64,000 bases of DNA from Elymus sibiricus (lineage: Eukaryota; Streptophyta; Magnoliopsida; Poales; Poaceae). Both the position numbers and the translations under genes were made by a program. The stretch spans positions 416,559,409 through 416,623,408 of the forward strand of contig CM077667.1 in the NCBI GenBank assembly GCA_039707655.1, in the 5' to 3' direction. Positions 9,986 to 19,892 of the stretch are shown one piece after another (the stretch's first letter is position 1; each line of letters begins with the position of its first letter). The notes below the pieces were generated by a model. The model was not told the origin of the DNA. It was given only the letters and a program-made list of their open reading frames with translations, and ran no database searches.

Positions 9986-12237
9986 GAGCAACTCCAACGT
10001 GCCGACCCATTTCGTCCGCCCGCGTCCGTTTGGGTCGCCGCGGACAGAAAAGATGGCCCAACGCGCCGACCCAAACGGACGCGCGTCCGTTTTTTGTCCG
10101 CCCGCGACCCATTCGCGGCCCAAATTTGGGCCGCATTTGCGTCGGCGCGGACACGAGACGGACGCGCGCGTCGCCCGCCCTTCTCCTCCCCCTGGCCCGC
10201 CTGTCGGCAGCACAAGGGCCATTTCCTCTGTCCTCTCTTCGCCCCCCGCCACTCGGCTGCCTCCGCCTCCCGCCGCCGCCGGCCATCCGTCCAGAGATAG
10301 GTCATCCCGATGGCCGCCCCTCGTCCCCACGCCGCCGCCCCGTTCTGCTGACCCCGACAGCCTCCCGACGTCGACGCCGCCACCGTCCCCTTGGCCGGCA
10401 CTCGAGCGCGGCATCCTCTCTCCCGGACGCCGGCACGCCCACAGGACGCCGGCGCGCTTGCCGGTAGGCGGCAGGGCATCTGCCTTTTCTCGGTGTCGCG
10501 CGGGGCTCGTCATCGGCCGGCTCCTTCCACGATGCCTGCAAGCTGTTCGACAGTTTGCCCCAAGGTACAAATGGACTCTGACGACGAGTTCTTTTTCTAC
10601 AATGTTCTTATGGACTCGGATGATTCTTCATCCGACGATGAGGAGATCGTGGCAGCTGCCTTGGTCATCCATGACCACCTCGGTAGGCAGCGGCCTATGT
10701 TCAGGGGCTCTATACCGGGGCATACGCCGGCGTTGAATCGCAACCGGGAGAGTGGCCATATCCTACTCTGGAATGACTACTTCGAGACCCCGAGCCCCCT
10801 CTACAAACATCACATGTTCCGGCGTCGTTTCCGTATGGCTAGGCATGTGTTCAACCGTATTCGGGAGGGGGTGGTGGAGTATGACAAGTATTTCGAGTGC
10901 AAGACAGATGCACTTGGAAAGCTTGGTTTCTCCTCTTACCAGAAATGCACTGCTGCCATTCGGATGCTTGCGTACGGAGTTCCCGGTGATCTCATTGATG
11001 AGTATGTCCGGATGAGTGAGTCCACCTGCCTTGAGTCCATGTACCGTTTCTGCAAGGCTGTCATAGCTGTGTTTGGCCCAGAGTACTTGAGAGAGCCAAA
11101 TGCTACTGATACAGAACGGTTGTTGGCAATGAATGCCAGCAGGGGGTTTCCTGGGATGCTTGGTAGCATAGACTGTATGCACTGGCAGTGGAAGAACTGC
11201 CCTTCTGCTTGGCAGGGGCAGTACAAAGGTCATGTCCGAAAATGCACTGTGATACTTGAGGCCGTTGCTTCACAAGATCTCTGGATTTGGCACTCTTTTT
11301 TCGGCATGGCTGGATCTCACAATGATATCAATGTGCTCCAGCGCTCTCTAGTGTTTGCTAGGATGGCAGAAGGCAATGCCCCACAGATCGATATTGAGAT
11401 CAATGGCCACCACTACGACAAGGGATATTATCTAGCTGACGGTATCTATCCACAGTGGACAACTCTTGTCAAGACAATCTCCAACCCCCAAGGAGAGAAG
11501 CAAAAGAGATTTGCCCAAGAGCAAGAGAGTGCTAGGAAGGATGTGGAGCGTGCCTTCGGTGTTCTGCAATCTCGATGGGGCATTGTCCGACACCCTGCAA
11601 GAACTTGGAGCACACATAAGCTTTGGAAGGTGATGACTGCTTGTGTGATCATGCACAACATGATCGTAGAGGATGAGCGCCCAGAGCGCCTCTGCGACCA
11701 GGGGTTTCAGTTTCAGGGTATCAATGTTGAGCCTCAGCATGCCGACCCAGCAACGTTTGCACAGTTCATGGAGTTTCATCATCAGATGCGTGATTGGCAG
11801 ACTCACAGGCAGCTGCAAAAGGATTTGGTGGAGCACATGTGGGCTCATGTTGGCAACCAATAGAAATATCGGACTTCTATTCTTTGAAATGCAATTTGAA
11901 ACAATTTAATGTTCATTTGGTTTGTAATAACTATGTCATATTTATGTGGTTTTGCAACTATTTATTAGAACTATGTTTTTATTTGTCCTATATTCTATAC
12001 GTTTGCCGGCCGCTGGCATGTCGCCGGCGCGAACTCTACCTTGGATGGCATGGCCGCTGGCATGATCGATGGCCGCGGGCCCTTTTTAATTTGAAAACTA
12101 AAAATTGCGAACGAAAAATGGGTCGGCGCGTTGGGCGACCGGCCGACCCATTTAGAAAGGGGGCGGACAGGCCGACCCAAACGGACAAAAGGCGGACAAA
12201 CCGCGCGTCCGTTTGGGTCGGCGCGTTGGAGTTGCTC
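9986..12237 (+). mobile_element. PIF/Harbinger element, intact copy 2
   Basis: The terminal inverted repeat is GAGCAACTCCAACG at the left and CGTTGGAGTTGCTC at the right. Identical TTA duplications lie at 9983-9985 and 12238-12240. Length is 2,252 bp. Subterminal regions carry repeated GACCCAAACGGAC / GTCCGTTTGGGTC motifs in both orientations. It holds one intact transposase and no visible second (MYB/SANT-like) ORF, which many PIF/Harbinger elements need in trans. It is the best-preserved class II element in the window. Confidence 0.92.
10571..11863 (+). CDS. PIF/Harbinger DDE transposase (intact)
   Basis: Nuclease-like transposase that would cut and reinsert PIF/Harbinger elements at TWA sites. 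From the ATG at 10571 it is 430 aa; the same frame is open back to an ATG at 10391 (490 aa), but the extension is GC-rich, proline/arginine-rich and poorly conserved, so I prefer 10571, where the acidic SDDEEIV segment begins in all family copies. Visible motifs are FRRRFRMARHVF (helix-turn-helix-like region, about residue 85), GSIDCMHW with the first catalytic Asp at about residue 201, GSHNDINVL with the second Asp at about 252, and ARKDVERAFG with the Glu at about 326. There is no frameshift or stop. The DDE assignment rests on motif context rather than structure. Confidence 0.9.
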   Translation: MDSDDEFFFYNVLMDSDDSSSDDEEIVAAALVIHDHLGRQRPMFRGSIPGHTPALNRNRESGHILLWNDYFETPSPLYKHHMFRRRFRMARHVFNRIREGVVEYDKYFECKTDALGKLGFSSYQKCTAAIRMLAYGVPGDLIDEYVRMSESTCLESMYRFCKAVIAVFGPEYLREPNATDTERLLAMNASRGFPGMLGSIDCMHWQWKNCPSAWQGQYKGHVRKCTVILEAVASQDLWIWHSFFGMAGSHNDINVLQRSLVFARMAEGNAPQIDIEINGHHYDKGYYLADGIYPQWTTLVKTISNPQGEKQKRFAQEQESARKDVERAFGVLQSRWGIVRHPARTWSTHKLWKVMTACVIMHNMIVEDERPERLCDQGFQFQGINVEPQHADPATFAQFMEFHHQMRDWQTHRQLQKDLVEHMWAHVGNQ

Positions 12238-12488
12238 TTATTGCAGTTGAACTGTGTTGATCTACACATTGGGAAATCTTGTCATTCTTGACTCCCAAAT
12301 CTTCCATAAGATGGTCAATAGAACCGAGTGCTAGATGGGCATATCCGCATGGAGAGAGGACACTTGATGACCACACCGTTGGCACTGGTAGCAATGTGCT
12401 TGGTTTTGGAGTTGGTTCTGCCACGCATCTTGTTTGGAGTACCGGTAGTCCAAACGAAGTCGGCATTTGGATTGTGGTGGCCGTCGTT
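12238..12488. other. Spacer, nothing recognised
   Basis: This stretch between the Harbinger element and the SINE holds no gene or repeat I can identify. Its last 15 bases (12474-12488) are the left target duplication of the SINE. Confidence 0.5.
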
Positions 12489-12721
12489 TTTTTAACACAG
12501 TACAGACGCAAGCGCTCACATATACGTGCATACACACATCCCTATAAACGCACACACGCACACCCTATCCCTATGAGCACCTCCGAACGTCTCTTCCCAC
12601 TGAATGCGCATCGCCGAAAATCCTAAAATAAATTCAGGAATAATGCGAGCATCAGGATTTGAACCCTGATGGGTCGGGGATACCATTGTCCCTCTAACCA
12701 TCCAACCACAGGTTGGTTCGC
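12489..12721 (-). mobile_element. tRNA-derived SINE, about 233 bp
   Basis: Read on the minus strand, the element has a pol III A box (TGGTTAGAGGG, 12690-12700) and B box (GGTTCAAATCC, 12655-12665) near its 5' end and finishes in a short poly(A). It is flanked by imperfect 15-bp direct repeats at 12474-12488 and 12722-12736 (GTGGTGGCCGTCGTT and GTGGTGGCAATCGTT, two differences). This is the layout of a tRNA-derived short interspersed element; such copies are common in Triticeae. Confidence 0.85.
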
Positions 12722-12736
12722 GTGGTGGCAATCGTT

Positions 12737-13168
12737 GGTGACCCAAGAGTAGGCTTATTTGGTGGAGAAGGGCCAAAAGTGGGAAAGACAAAAAAAATCA
12801 ACCAGAAACATCACTTTTTTTCCTTCGACAAAAGGTGAATTTTATTGATTTAAAATGAAGCATAAAGAGAATACAAACACAATGAGCACACACCCGGCAT
12901 CATTGTTAGGATGCACACAATCAACCCCAACACACACACAAAACACGCGGGTAAATAACAAAGTCATATAAGATCAAAGCCGTGTGTAGACGAGGAAAAA
13001 AAAAACATTGCTAACCAAGACCACTCTAGAAACTCAAAATAGCTCACAATACGAGAAATATATGACGAGGCACTTTGCCTTACTGTATCTGTATTGGATC
13101 TTCAGCCAGGTGTGGATACAAAATTGGAAGACTCATTTATATATTAAAAAAAAGTTGAAATATTATAA
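12737..13168. other. AT-rich repeat-like spacer
   Basis: It contains a T-run followed by AGGTGAATTTTATTGATTT near 12835, which looks like the 3' end of a minus-strand retroposed sequence, and a CACACA-rich patch near 12930. No coding region is visible. Confidence 0.35.
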
Positions 13169-16100
13169 TCTCTACTATTAAAGAGGATCTGTCGTCGTCG
13201 TCGTGATGGTTCGACCTTGTTCGATGACCCCCACCCTTCGTACGACAACCTGGGCCACCTCATACGCTACCCCGCCTCGTTCGATCCGACGAAGAGAAAA
13301 TCGCTGGAAAAAAAAACACTTTCCATGCCAGCGAAAAACGAAAACAACCCGCACGTTTCTCCACCCCTCAATCACGGAAACCGCTAATGGCCTCGCCCTT
13401 CCCCCACACGATCGCCATGCCTAGATGGTTGTGGCCGCTGTTTTCTTCCCCTCTTCCTTCTCCCTGCGTCGAATCCCCTCGAGCCCCAACCGGAGCGGCC
13501 CCCACCTTCCTTTCCTCGTGCGCCGCGGCGACGCCGCCGTTTCCCAGTGCCCTTCGCCAGGTACACGTCGTAGCCCAGGGCGCACGGGCTGATAGCGTCC
13601 GCTGCCGAGCCTTGTCCAAGGATGGCAGTCCATCACACCGTGTGCCGCTGCATCGAGCCGGTAGCCACCATCGCCGGCCAGTCCATCCACCGGTGAGACG
13701 CGAGATCCATTCACCCAGTTCTGCATCCATCAGGCACCCAACCACCAAATATAGGCCATTGCTATTATTATATTTCTCCTCTGATTTAGTCAGAGATGTT
13801 GTTGTTGTGTTTGTAGTGTGAGAGAGCAGAAAGGACTGAGAGAGTACATGGGTGGTATGACCACGACCCAATGTCATGGCAGTAGAGGAGGCGACAGAGG
13901 TACCGAGCACAACCGGATCTAGAACAGTCACGCGCTATTTCTGGCATGATAGACATAACCTGCAGATATGGTATATATTTCTCTGAAGATTCATTTTTTT
14001 CTGGCACCAATTAGAGATAGCCAAAATGCCGATCATGACTGATTAGTCTTAATAATGAATTCTGCATTAGTTTCTCTGTAAGCAGCGCCACTGGGAATGA
14101 TCGTGTGTTAAACAATTCACTTTTTGTAAATGCATGCAAACTGAATTATGCATTAGTTTCCCTGCCAGCAGCTTCACTAAGACGGCGGATCTTCTCTATA
14201 CAAGTTCAACAGATTGCTTGGGACAAGATTTTGTTAGGCCAATATTAGTGGTTGCTATCAACCAGTAGAGTTAGCCATAGGCTTAGTGCAATCGAGAATG
14301 CATTTTTTCTGCTACAAATACCATGATTTCAATGACTTTTTAGTAGGGAGAGTGAGATTCGTATAGACCGGAATTGTAATCCGTCTGTAGTTGGCAATGG
14401 AGTGGGGATAATAGGTTCAGCTTGTTATGCCTTAAATGTGGCTACACATAACTTTTAAGATCCCTAGCCCCCATATCATAGTACTAATGCTTGTGTTCTT
14501 CTGCCATCAGGGGATTGAAGATGGTTGTGACCAATTTCTAAGGTGCAAATCCATTCAACATTGTTGGTAAGAATTGGGCTTGGAAGATACTCCATTGAGC
14601 ATCTCCTCTGTTCTTTGATTATAGGTATACTCCCATCTTTGTGGAAGGTATAATAAGAATAACAACAATTAACAATAATTGTTCTCGCCCCTAGGCCCTC
14701 CCCGCCGCCGCCGGCCGCCGGCCGCCCCGTCTCCCCCTCCTCCCCCGTCTCCCCCTCCTCCCCCGTCCCTCCTCTCCCCCCCCCTCCCGGATCCGCCCCT
14801 GCGCCGCCTCCCCGGGAGGTGGCCGGGGCGGCGCGCGACCCCGCTCCCCTTCGGCCGTCCCCCTCCCCCATCCCTCCCCGCCGCCGCCGGCGGGCGCCCC
14901 CGGCGCAGGCCCGGGTGGTGCTGGCGGCGGCGGGACCTTCAGTCCCCGCGCGCGGCTCCCTTGCCCGGGGCATGGGGCGGCGGCGGTGCTCCTCGGCTAG
15001 GCGGCGGCCCGGTCACCCGGCGGTGGTGGCCGGCAGCACGCGAGGTGGTGGTGTGGCCCTTGGCGGCGGGGCGGCGTGGTGGCGCGGGATGGCCGGCGGC
15101 GCGACCCCGGCCCAGATCCGGGCCCGGCGGGCCCCATCTGGGTCCTAGCGGGCCGGCCCCCGGCGTGGCTTCGTCGTCGTCTGTGTGGTGAGGAGGCGGA
15201 GCAGCTTGGACGGGGGGCGGCGACGCTGACGGCGTGCCTGCTGCAGCGCGATGGCGGGAGCTTTACGGGCGTGGAGGGCCCGGCCGGGCCTGTGGGCCAA
15301 CGGGCCTGGTATGCTCCTGCTATTGTGTCCGGTCGGCTACCGTCGTTGACGGTGGAGGTTGAGCCCTCCCGCGTGCCGACGGTGCTGCTGCCCCTAGTCC
15401 CGGCTCCAATTCCTCGCTGTGCAGACCTCACCTCGTGGTGCCGTGGTGAGACGGCGTGGAGGCTTCATGTCAGCTTTGGCGCAAGATGGTGGTCGGTTTG
15501 GTGGCGGGCTCCGAAGCATCCGAGGTGAAGGTTGGGATCGGGGGAAACCCCTGTCGGCGTGGCCGACACCGACGCGGTGGCGCCTGTGGGTGCCGCCGGA
15601 CCTTCCTGGAGGGCGTCGGGGCTACCCTTCCTCTCGCCTCGTCGCGTACCGGGGGAAACCCTTGGCAGCAGCGTCGTCATCGTCGCGGTCCTTCTTGGAG
15701 GTGTTGATTGGTACCGGCGCTTCGGAGCCTTGGAGCTTGGTGGGAGATCTCCGGTGGCCGCAGTGGTCGTGAAGCTTCTTCGTTTTTGTCGATCCGCCGT
15801 TGTCGGCATTTCTTCTTCTGTTTTTTCTCTTTCGTTTCTTTTGGGTGTGACTATGCTGCTTCCGCCCCAGCACCTATCGTTGGCTGTATCGGTTGGTTGC
15901 TTTGTAATACAAAGCGGGGGGAAACCCTTTTTCGTGAGATAATAGAAACAAGCTTCCTGAAGGAGGATATAGGCAATACCGCTAATTCTCATGTCACTAT
16001 ATGCTCTCATATTGTAGATTGCAAAGAGCCATACAACCTACAGAAAGTGACGAATTATGAGATGGAGCAATTTAAAATAAAAATTGCGTTGCCTTGCCAA

Positions 16101-18041
16101 ATGTCTACAGCGCTCCACCGTGTGGATGTTCCTCGGCGTCGATTCAACATCATGGACCTAGCAGAAGTGTGGCGGTGGGCAATAATAACCTTTGGCCTTA
16201 GCGGTGAGTCACGGCAGCAGACTGGCTCCGGGGAGAATTAGTGGTACTGCATTTCTATTTTTCTGCGGTTGTTATTGTTCTCCCTCTTAACTGCGAATAA
16301 CATGCCAAATTCGTCTTTAATAGTAGAGATGTAGATACCTTGGTGTACAGTGACCCATTGTACTCCTTTTTTGCAGCCTCATAATTAGTCCATATACATG
16401 TTCTAGACCGTACAAACTAGCATGGTGGTATTGAGAGCACAGTTCTATGATACCTTTGGGTGACCACACCGGACCAAAAATATGGGTTGGTTTTTTATTG
16501 TCAATGTGTCATAGAAGTAAGATGGTTTGTTGCTGCTGAGTATCTCTGTGCTTCGTTAAATTTTGCCTGACAATGATGACGTGTGTGTTCAATTTATGGT
16601 TTAATCTTTAAACAAGAGGTGGACATAGATCTTAGATTCAGGATTATGCACCTGACTATTTATACATGTCCGATCATTCATCCTCGTGTATAGCCACATT
16701 TCGTTCTATATCATATTATCCCTACGGGTTTGAGTAATATTTATCGCATTGGGAAACTATTTTATTTCTTAGAATTGTAGATATGTTTTTGTTTTTGACT
16801 TGTCGGTCGTGTACATGAGCAAGCTAAAGTTGCAGTGACTTAACACTGGTAAGCTTGTTTATAACTTCTTAAATTGGCATGTAGGAAGGCATCAGGCTGC
16901 CTCTCTAACATATTTAAAACTTTTTGTTAATAAGCTTGTTTATAACTTTGTCTTGAATCTCGTAGCATGGTCGATATACTTATGTTTACATTCTAAACTT
17001 TTTTTCTAAACCCCTCGCCCTCCCTGAGGCGTTGGTTGATGTGAAGCATGAGGCAAACTTGATTGCACATTTGTTCAAATTACTTACTCTGGGTTGCAGG
17101 GATATGGCGGTTGTCACGAGTCCTCCCTGATTACCTATATTAATGGTTGCCCTTCACACGTACCATTTCTCGCAGCAAACAACAAAAGCTCTGTAACAAT
17201 TCTTTGAAGTTGGAAGAAATGAACACAGAAGAAACAAGGTATTGCGAGCCAGATGCACATATGAAGACTGGAGAGAGAAGTAGTGAAGGAAGATGAAGAC
17301 CATTTTTTCCTCGAAAAGAAGTTGGAGACCATCATCAAAGTTTACCTATTTGTGTTTCGGGTGGGACTTACATGCAGAGAAACGGACATGATGGTCTCCG
17401 AGATTGTGGCGAAGCGGGAGAAATACATGGAGTTTGTGAACGAATTTTATTTTTTTGATAGAAAGACCAATTGGTTCAATACTTGGTCCGGAAACGTCAC
17501 TCTATGATTTTGTAAATAAATGATATGGCATAAAAAATGCATTAAGATTATTTTTCACATGTCTTCGTGGTTCAAATTCCATTTGGTAGACAAGCATGTA
17601 CTGATGGAACTATCTTCAGTTTCTATGTATCATCATCAGATTTCGGTAAGAGTTCAAGCATCTTTTGTTTTCATCTTCCAGAACCAGTATATTTTGATAC
17701 ACTTGTTCTGACCAGACAATGCCAATAAGTTAAGCTTAAGAAAATCACACGAAGCATTTATTTGAATAGCCTGGTACTCTGAAATCCAAATAGTTGAGAA
17801 ACACACAGCTACATAGTTGAAAAACAAGAACTGACAAACATAGTAAGAGCTAGCTTAACATGCCATACTGAAAATATATGGACTGAAGTAGAGCGATTAC
17901 ACCAAATCTAGAGCAAGGAGTGGACCGAGATTAAAGAGGGCGAAGGAAGAGCAAAATTCGTCTTCTTGGTTAGCTGACCGCACAAATAAAATCAAAGCAA
18001 CATTTATGGTGTCCCGTGGCAACGCACGGGCATTTAACTAG
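13169..18041 (+). mobile_element. Non-autonomous Helitron, about 4.9 kb
   Basis: The 5' end is TCTCTACTATTAAAG. The 3' end is a hairpin (CCCGT 18013-18017 pairing with ACGGG 18026-18030), then CATTTAA and a terminal CTAG. The element lies between an A (13168) and a T (18042), the AT insertion preference of Helitrons, with no target duplication. No Rep/helicase ORF is present. Inside are a proline-rich open frame near 13387-13821, a GC-rich segment near 14690-15935, and short exon-like stretches near 15990-16240 and 17280-17510, none of which I can name. Its right end is 220 bp from the stop codon of the minus-strand ammonium transporter. Confidence 0.85.
14690..15935 (+). repeat. GC-rich insertion-like segment inside the Helitron
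   Basis: Base composition jumps abruptly from AT-rich to very GC-rich at about 14690 (proline/arginine-rich in every frame). It decays through a T-rich tract to AATACAAAGCGGGGGGAAACCC near 15905-15930, which resembles the 3' end of a retroposed transcript. Several long overlapping frames exist on both strands, but none shows a domain, so I treat them as composition artefacts. Confidence 0.45.
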
Positions 18042-18260
18042 TGCAGATGACAAGTCGGAAGATACCAGTAATTCAGATGACACAAGGTAGGGAGATTCTC
18101 GACATGCTTGCGTCTGACTGTGTTAAAAAAATAATAACAAACTGACGTCTCAAAAACAGCAAAATGAATAGCTTATGCCACAACACCCGTTGTGCACGTT
18201 TGTAACAACAAAAACGTACGACCAAACTCCAGTCCATCCAGAAGGGAAGCGGCCGGCGAC
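18042..18260 (-). other. 3' flank of the minus-strand ammonium transporter
   Basis: Short AT-rich stretch between the stop codon and the Helitron end. It is probably 3' untranslated region on the minus strand; no poly(A) signal can be assigned with confidence. Confidence 0.5.
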
Positions 18261-19739
18261 CTATACGTCCTGCGTGACGCCGCTGGGCGCCCTGTTGCGC
18301 GGCTGGTTGGTCTCGTTGTCGGAGTACCACCCGTGCTTGGAGGAGTCGTACTTCTCGCCGTCGCCCCACAGCGCGTAGGCCTCCTCTCCGTGCACCGCGT
18401 CGTCGCCGATCAAGAGCTCCTCCTCCGGCATCCGCAGCGGCACGACGAGCCGGACGACCAGGCAGATGATGCTTGTGGCCACCACGTTCCAGCCGACGAT
18501 GAAGAGCGCCCCCACCACCTGCTTCAGGAGCTGCATCCCGCCGCTGCCGCCGTAGAAGGCGCCGCGGGAGTTGGTCACCGGCACGAACATGCTGCACAGC
18601 GTCGGCTCCGCGAAGAGCCCCGTGGTCACGCCGCCGAGGAACCCCGCCACGGCGTGGGTGTGGAACACGCCCAGCGTGTCGTCCACGTGCTGCAGCAGCT
18701 TGGAGCGCTTGTGCACGACCATCATGGTGAACCACGGGATGCTGCCGGACAGGATGCCCATCACGATCGCCGCCCACCCCTGGACCAGACCCGCGCCGGG
18801 CGTGATGCAGACGAGGCCGGTGATCATGCCCTGGACGGCGCCGATGACGGAGGGCTTCTTGAAGAAGATGACGTCCAGGGAGGTCCAGACGAGGAGGCTG
18901 GTTGCGGCGCAGATGTTGGTGTTGAGCACGGCGATGGAGGAGTCGAGGTTGGCGGCGTAAGGGTCACCGCCGTTGAACCCGGCCCACCCCATCCAGAGTA
19001 TGCCGGCGCCGGCGAGCATGAGGAGCACGTTGTTGGGCGGGAACCTCTCCCTGTCCTTGGTGGACCTGGGCCCGACCCAGTACGCGGCGGTGAACCCGGC
19101 GATCCCGGAGGAAAGGTGGATGACGTACCCACCGGAGTAGTCCATGACGCCCCACTGGAAGAGGAAGCCTCCGCCCCAGAGCGAGAAGGCGCCGATGGTG
19201 TAGGAGAAGGTGAGCCAGAGCGGGACGAAGATCATCCACGCCCTGATGTTCATGCGGCCCAGCAGCGAGCCGGCGAGCAGGATGAGCGTGATGGCGGCGA
19301 AGACGCACTGGAAGTAGACCATGGTGGCCATGGGGTAATTCGGATTGATCCATCCCGTCTCCAAGTCGACGCCGCCCTTGAAGAAGTGGGTGGACTCCGG
19401 CAGCACGGCCTCCATGAGGAGGAACTTCTGCCCGAGCGCCGGCCGGGCCTTGCCCCAGAAGGGGAGCAGCTTGTGGCCGAATGACATGTTGTAGCCCCAG
19501 GTGACCCAGCACAGCCACACGGCGGCGAAGGCGTAGAACGCCATGAAGGCCGAGTTCACGGCCCACTTCTTCTTCACGATGCTGCCGTAGAGGATCACCA
19601 GGCCGGGCATGCTCTGCAATCCCACCAGCGTCGCAGCGATCATCTGCCATGCGTTGTCGCCCTTGTTCAGCCATGGCGGCACCGCTATGCCGTTGGGCGA
19701 GTACCCCGCCGACATGTTGTAATCCGCGGCCGTCGACAT
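18261..19739 (-). CDS. AMT2: AMT2-type ammonium transporter (copy 1)
   Basis: High-affinity ammonium transporter/channel of the AMT/MEP/Rh family, AMT2-type, in the plasma membrane with about 11 transmembrane segments. The intronless ORF gives 492 aa, the usual AMT2 length. The signature [13 protein letters not shown] carries the first pore His (about residue 208), and [10 protein letters not shown] carries the twin pore His (about 362). The cytosolic tail [17 protein letters not shown] corresponds to the allosteric C-terminus. I chose the ATG at 19739 because GTAGCAAG-ATG and the first residues (M-S/T-TAADxNMS) match the copy at 41702; an in-frame ATG at 19757 would add six residues. The upstream region is interrupted by a Harbinger element just beyond the TATA box, and a Helitron lies 220 bp past the stop. 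No lesion is seen. Confidence 0.96.
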   Translation of the reverse strand: MSTAADYNMSAGYSPNGIAVPPWLNKGDNAWQMIAATLVGLQSMPGLVILYGSIVKKKWAVNSAFMAFYAFAAVWLCWVTWGYNMSFGHKLLPFWGKARPALGQKFLLMEAVLPESTHFFKGGVDLETGWINPNYPMATMVYFQCVFAAITLILLAGSLLGRMNIRAWMIFVPLWLTFSYTIGAFSLWGGGFLFQWGVMDYSGGYVIHLSSGIAGFTAAYWVGPRSTKDRERFPPNNVLLMLAGAGILWMGWAGFNGGDPYAANLDSSIAVLNTNICAATSLLVWTSLDVIFFKKPSVIGAVQGMITGLVCITPGAGLVQGWAAIVMGILSGSIPWFTMMVVHKRSKLLQHVDDTLGVFHTHAVAGFLGGVTTGLFAEPTLCSMFVPVTNSRGAFYGGSGGMQLLKQVVGALFIVGWNVVATSIICLVVRLVVPLRMPEEELLIGDDAVHGEEAYALWGDGEKYDSSKHGWYSDNETNQPRNRAPSGVTQDV

Positions 19740-19884
19740 CTTGCTACTACAGTTCAATCAGCAGGCCCGCGCCGCGGTAAGATGGTACGTACAGCAGCGA
19801 GAGGTAGTGTCCGCTAGCCGGAGATGGTAGTGGGGGGTGGTGAGTGGTCTGGTGACGACTGAAGCTATGCGACGTTCCCGGTCG

Positions 19885-19892
19885 TATATATA
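19885..19892 (-). promoter_or_regulatory. TATA box of AMT2 copy 1
   Basis: On the minus strand CTATATATACGAC lies about 146 bp upstream of the start codon. The segment from this TATA box to the ATG aligns with the same segment of the second transporter (41558-41701), including GCTTCA, CTCCGGCTAGC and GGCGCGGGCCTG blocks. This supports it as the true core promoter. Confidence 0.75.

Noticed and set aside
9961..10736. Several long overlapping frames on both strands
   Set aside because: They lie in the GC-rich subterminal region and leader of the Harbinger element, are Pro/Arg-rich in all frames and do not match the decayed family copies.
12650..12705. tRNA gene
   Set aside because: A and B boxes are present, but there is no cloverleaf or anticodon context; the unit has a poly(A) end and target duplications, so it is a SINE.
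15076..16241. Frames of 80-180 codons in the Helitron GC island
   Set aside because: They overlap each other on both strands, show no domain and follow local base composition.
18192..19484. 430-codon open frame opposite AMT2 copy 1 (and the 485-codon one at 41651-43108 opposite copy 2)
   Set aside because: Both are antisense shadows of GC-rich coding sequence, Asp/Glu/His/Arg-rich with no domain; they exist only because the transporter codons end in G or C.
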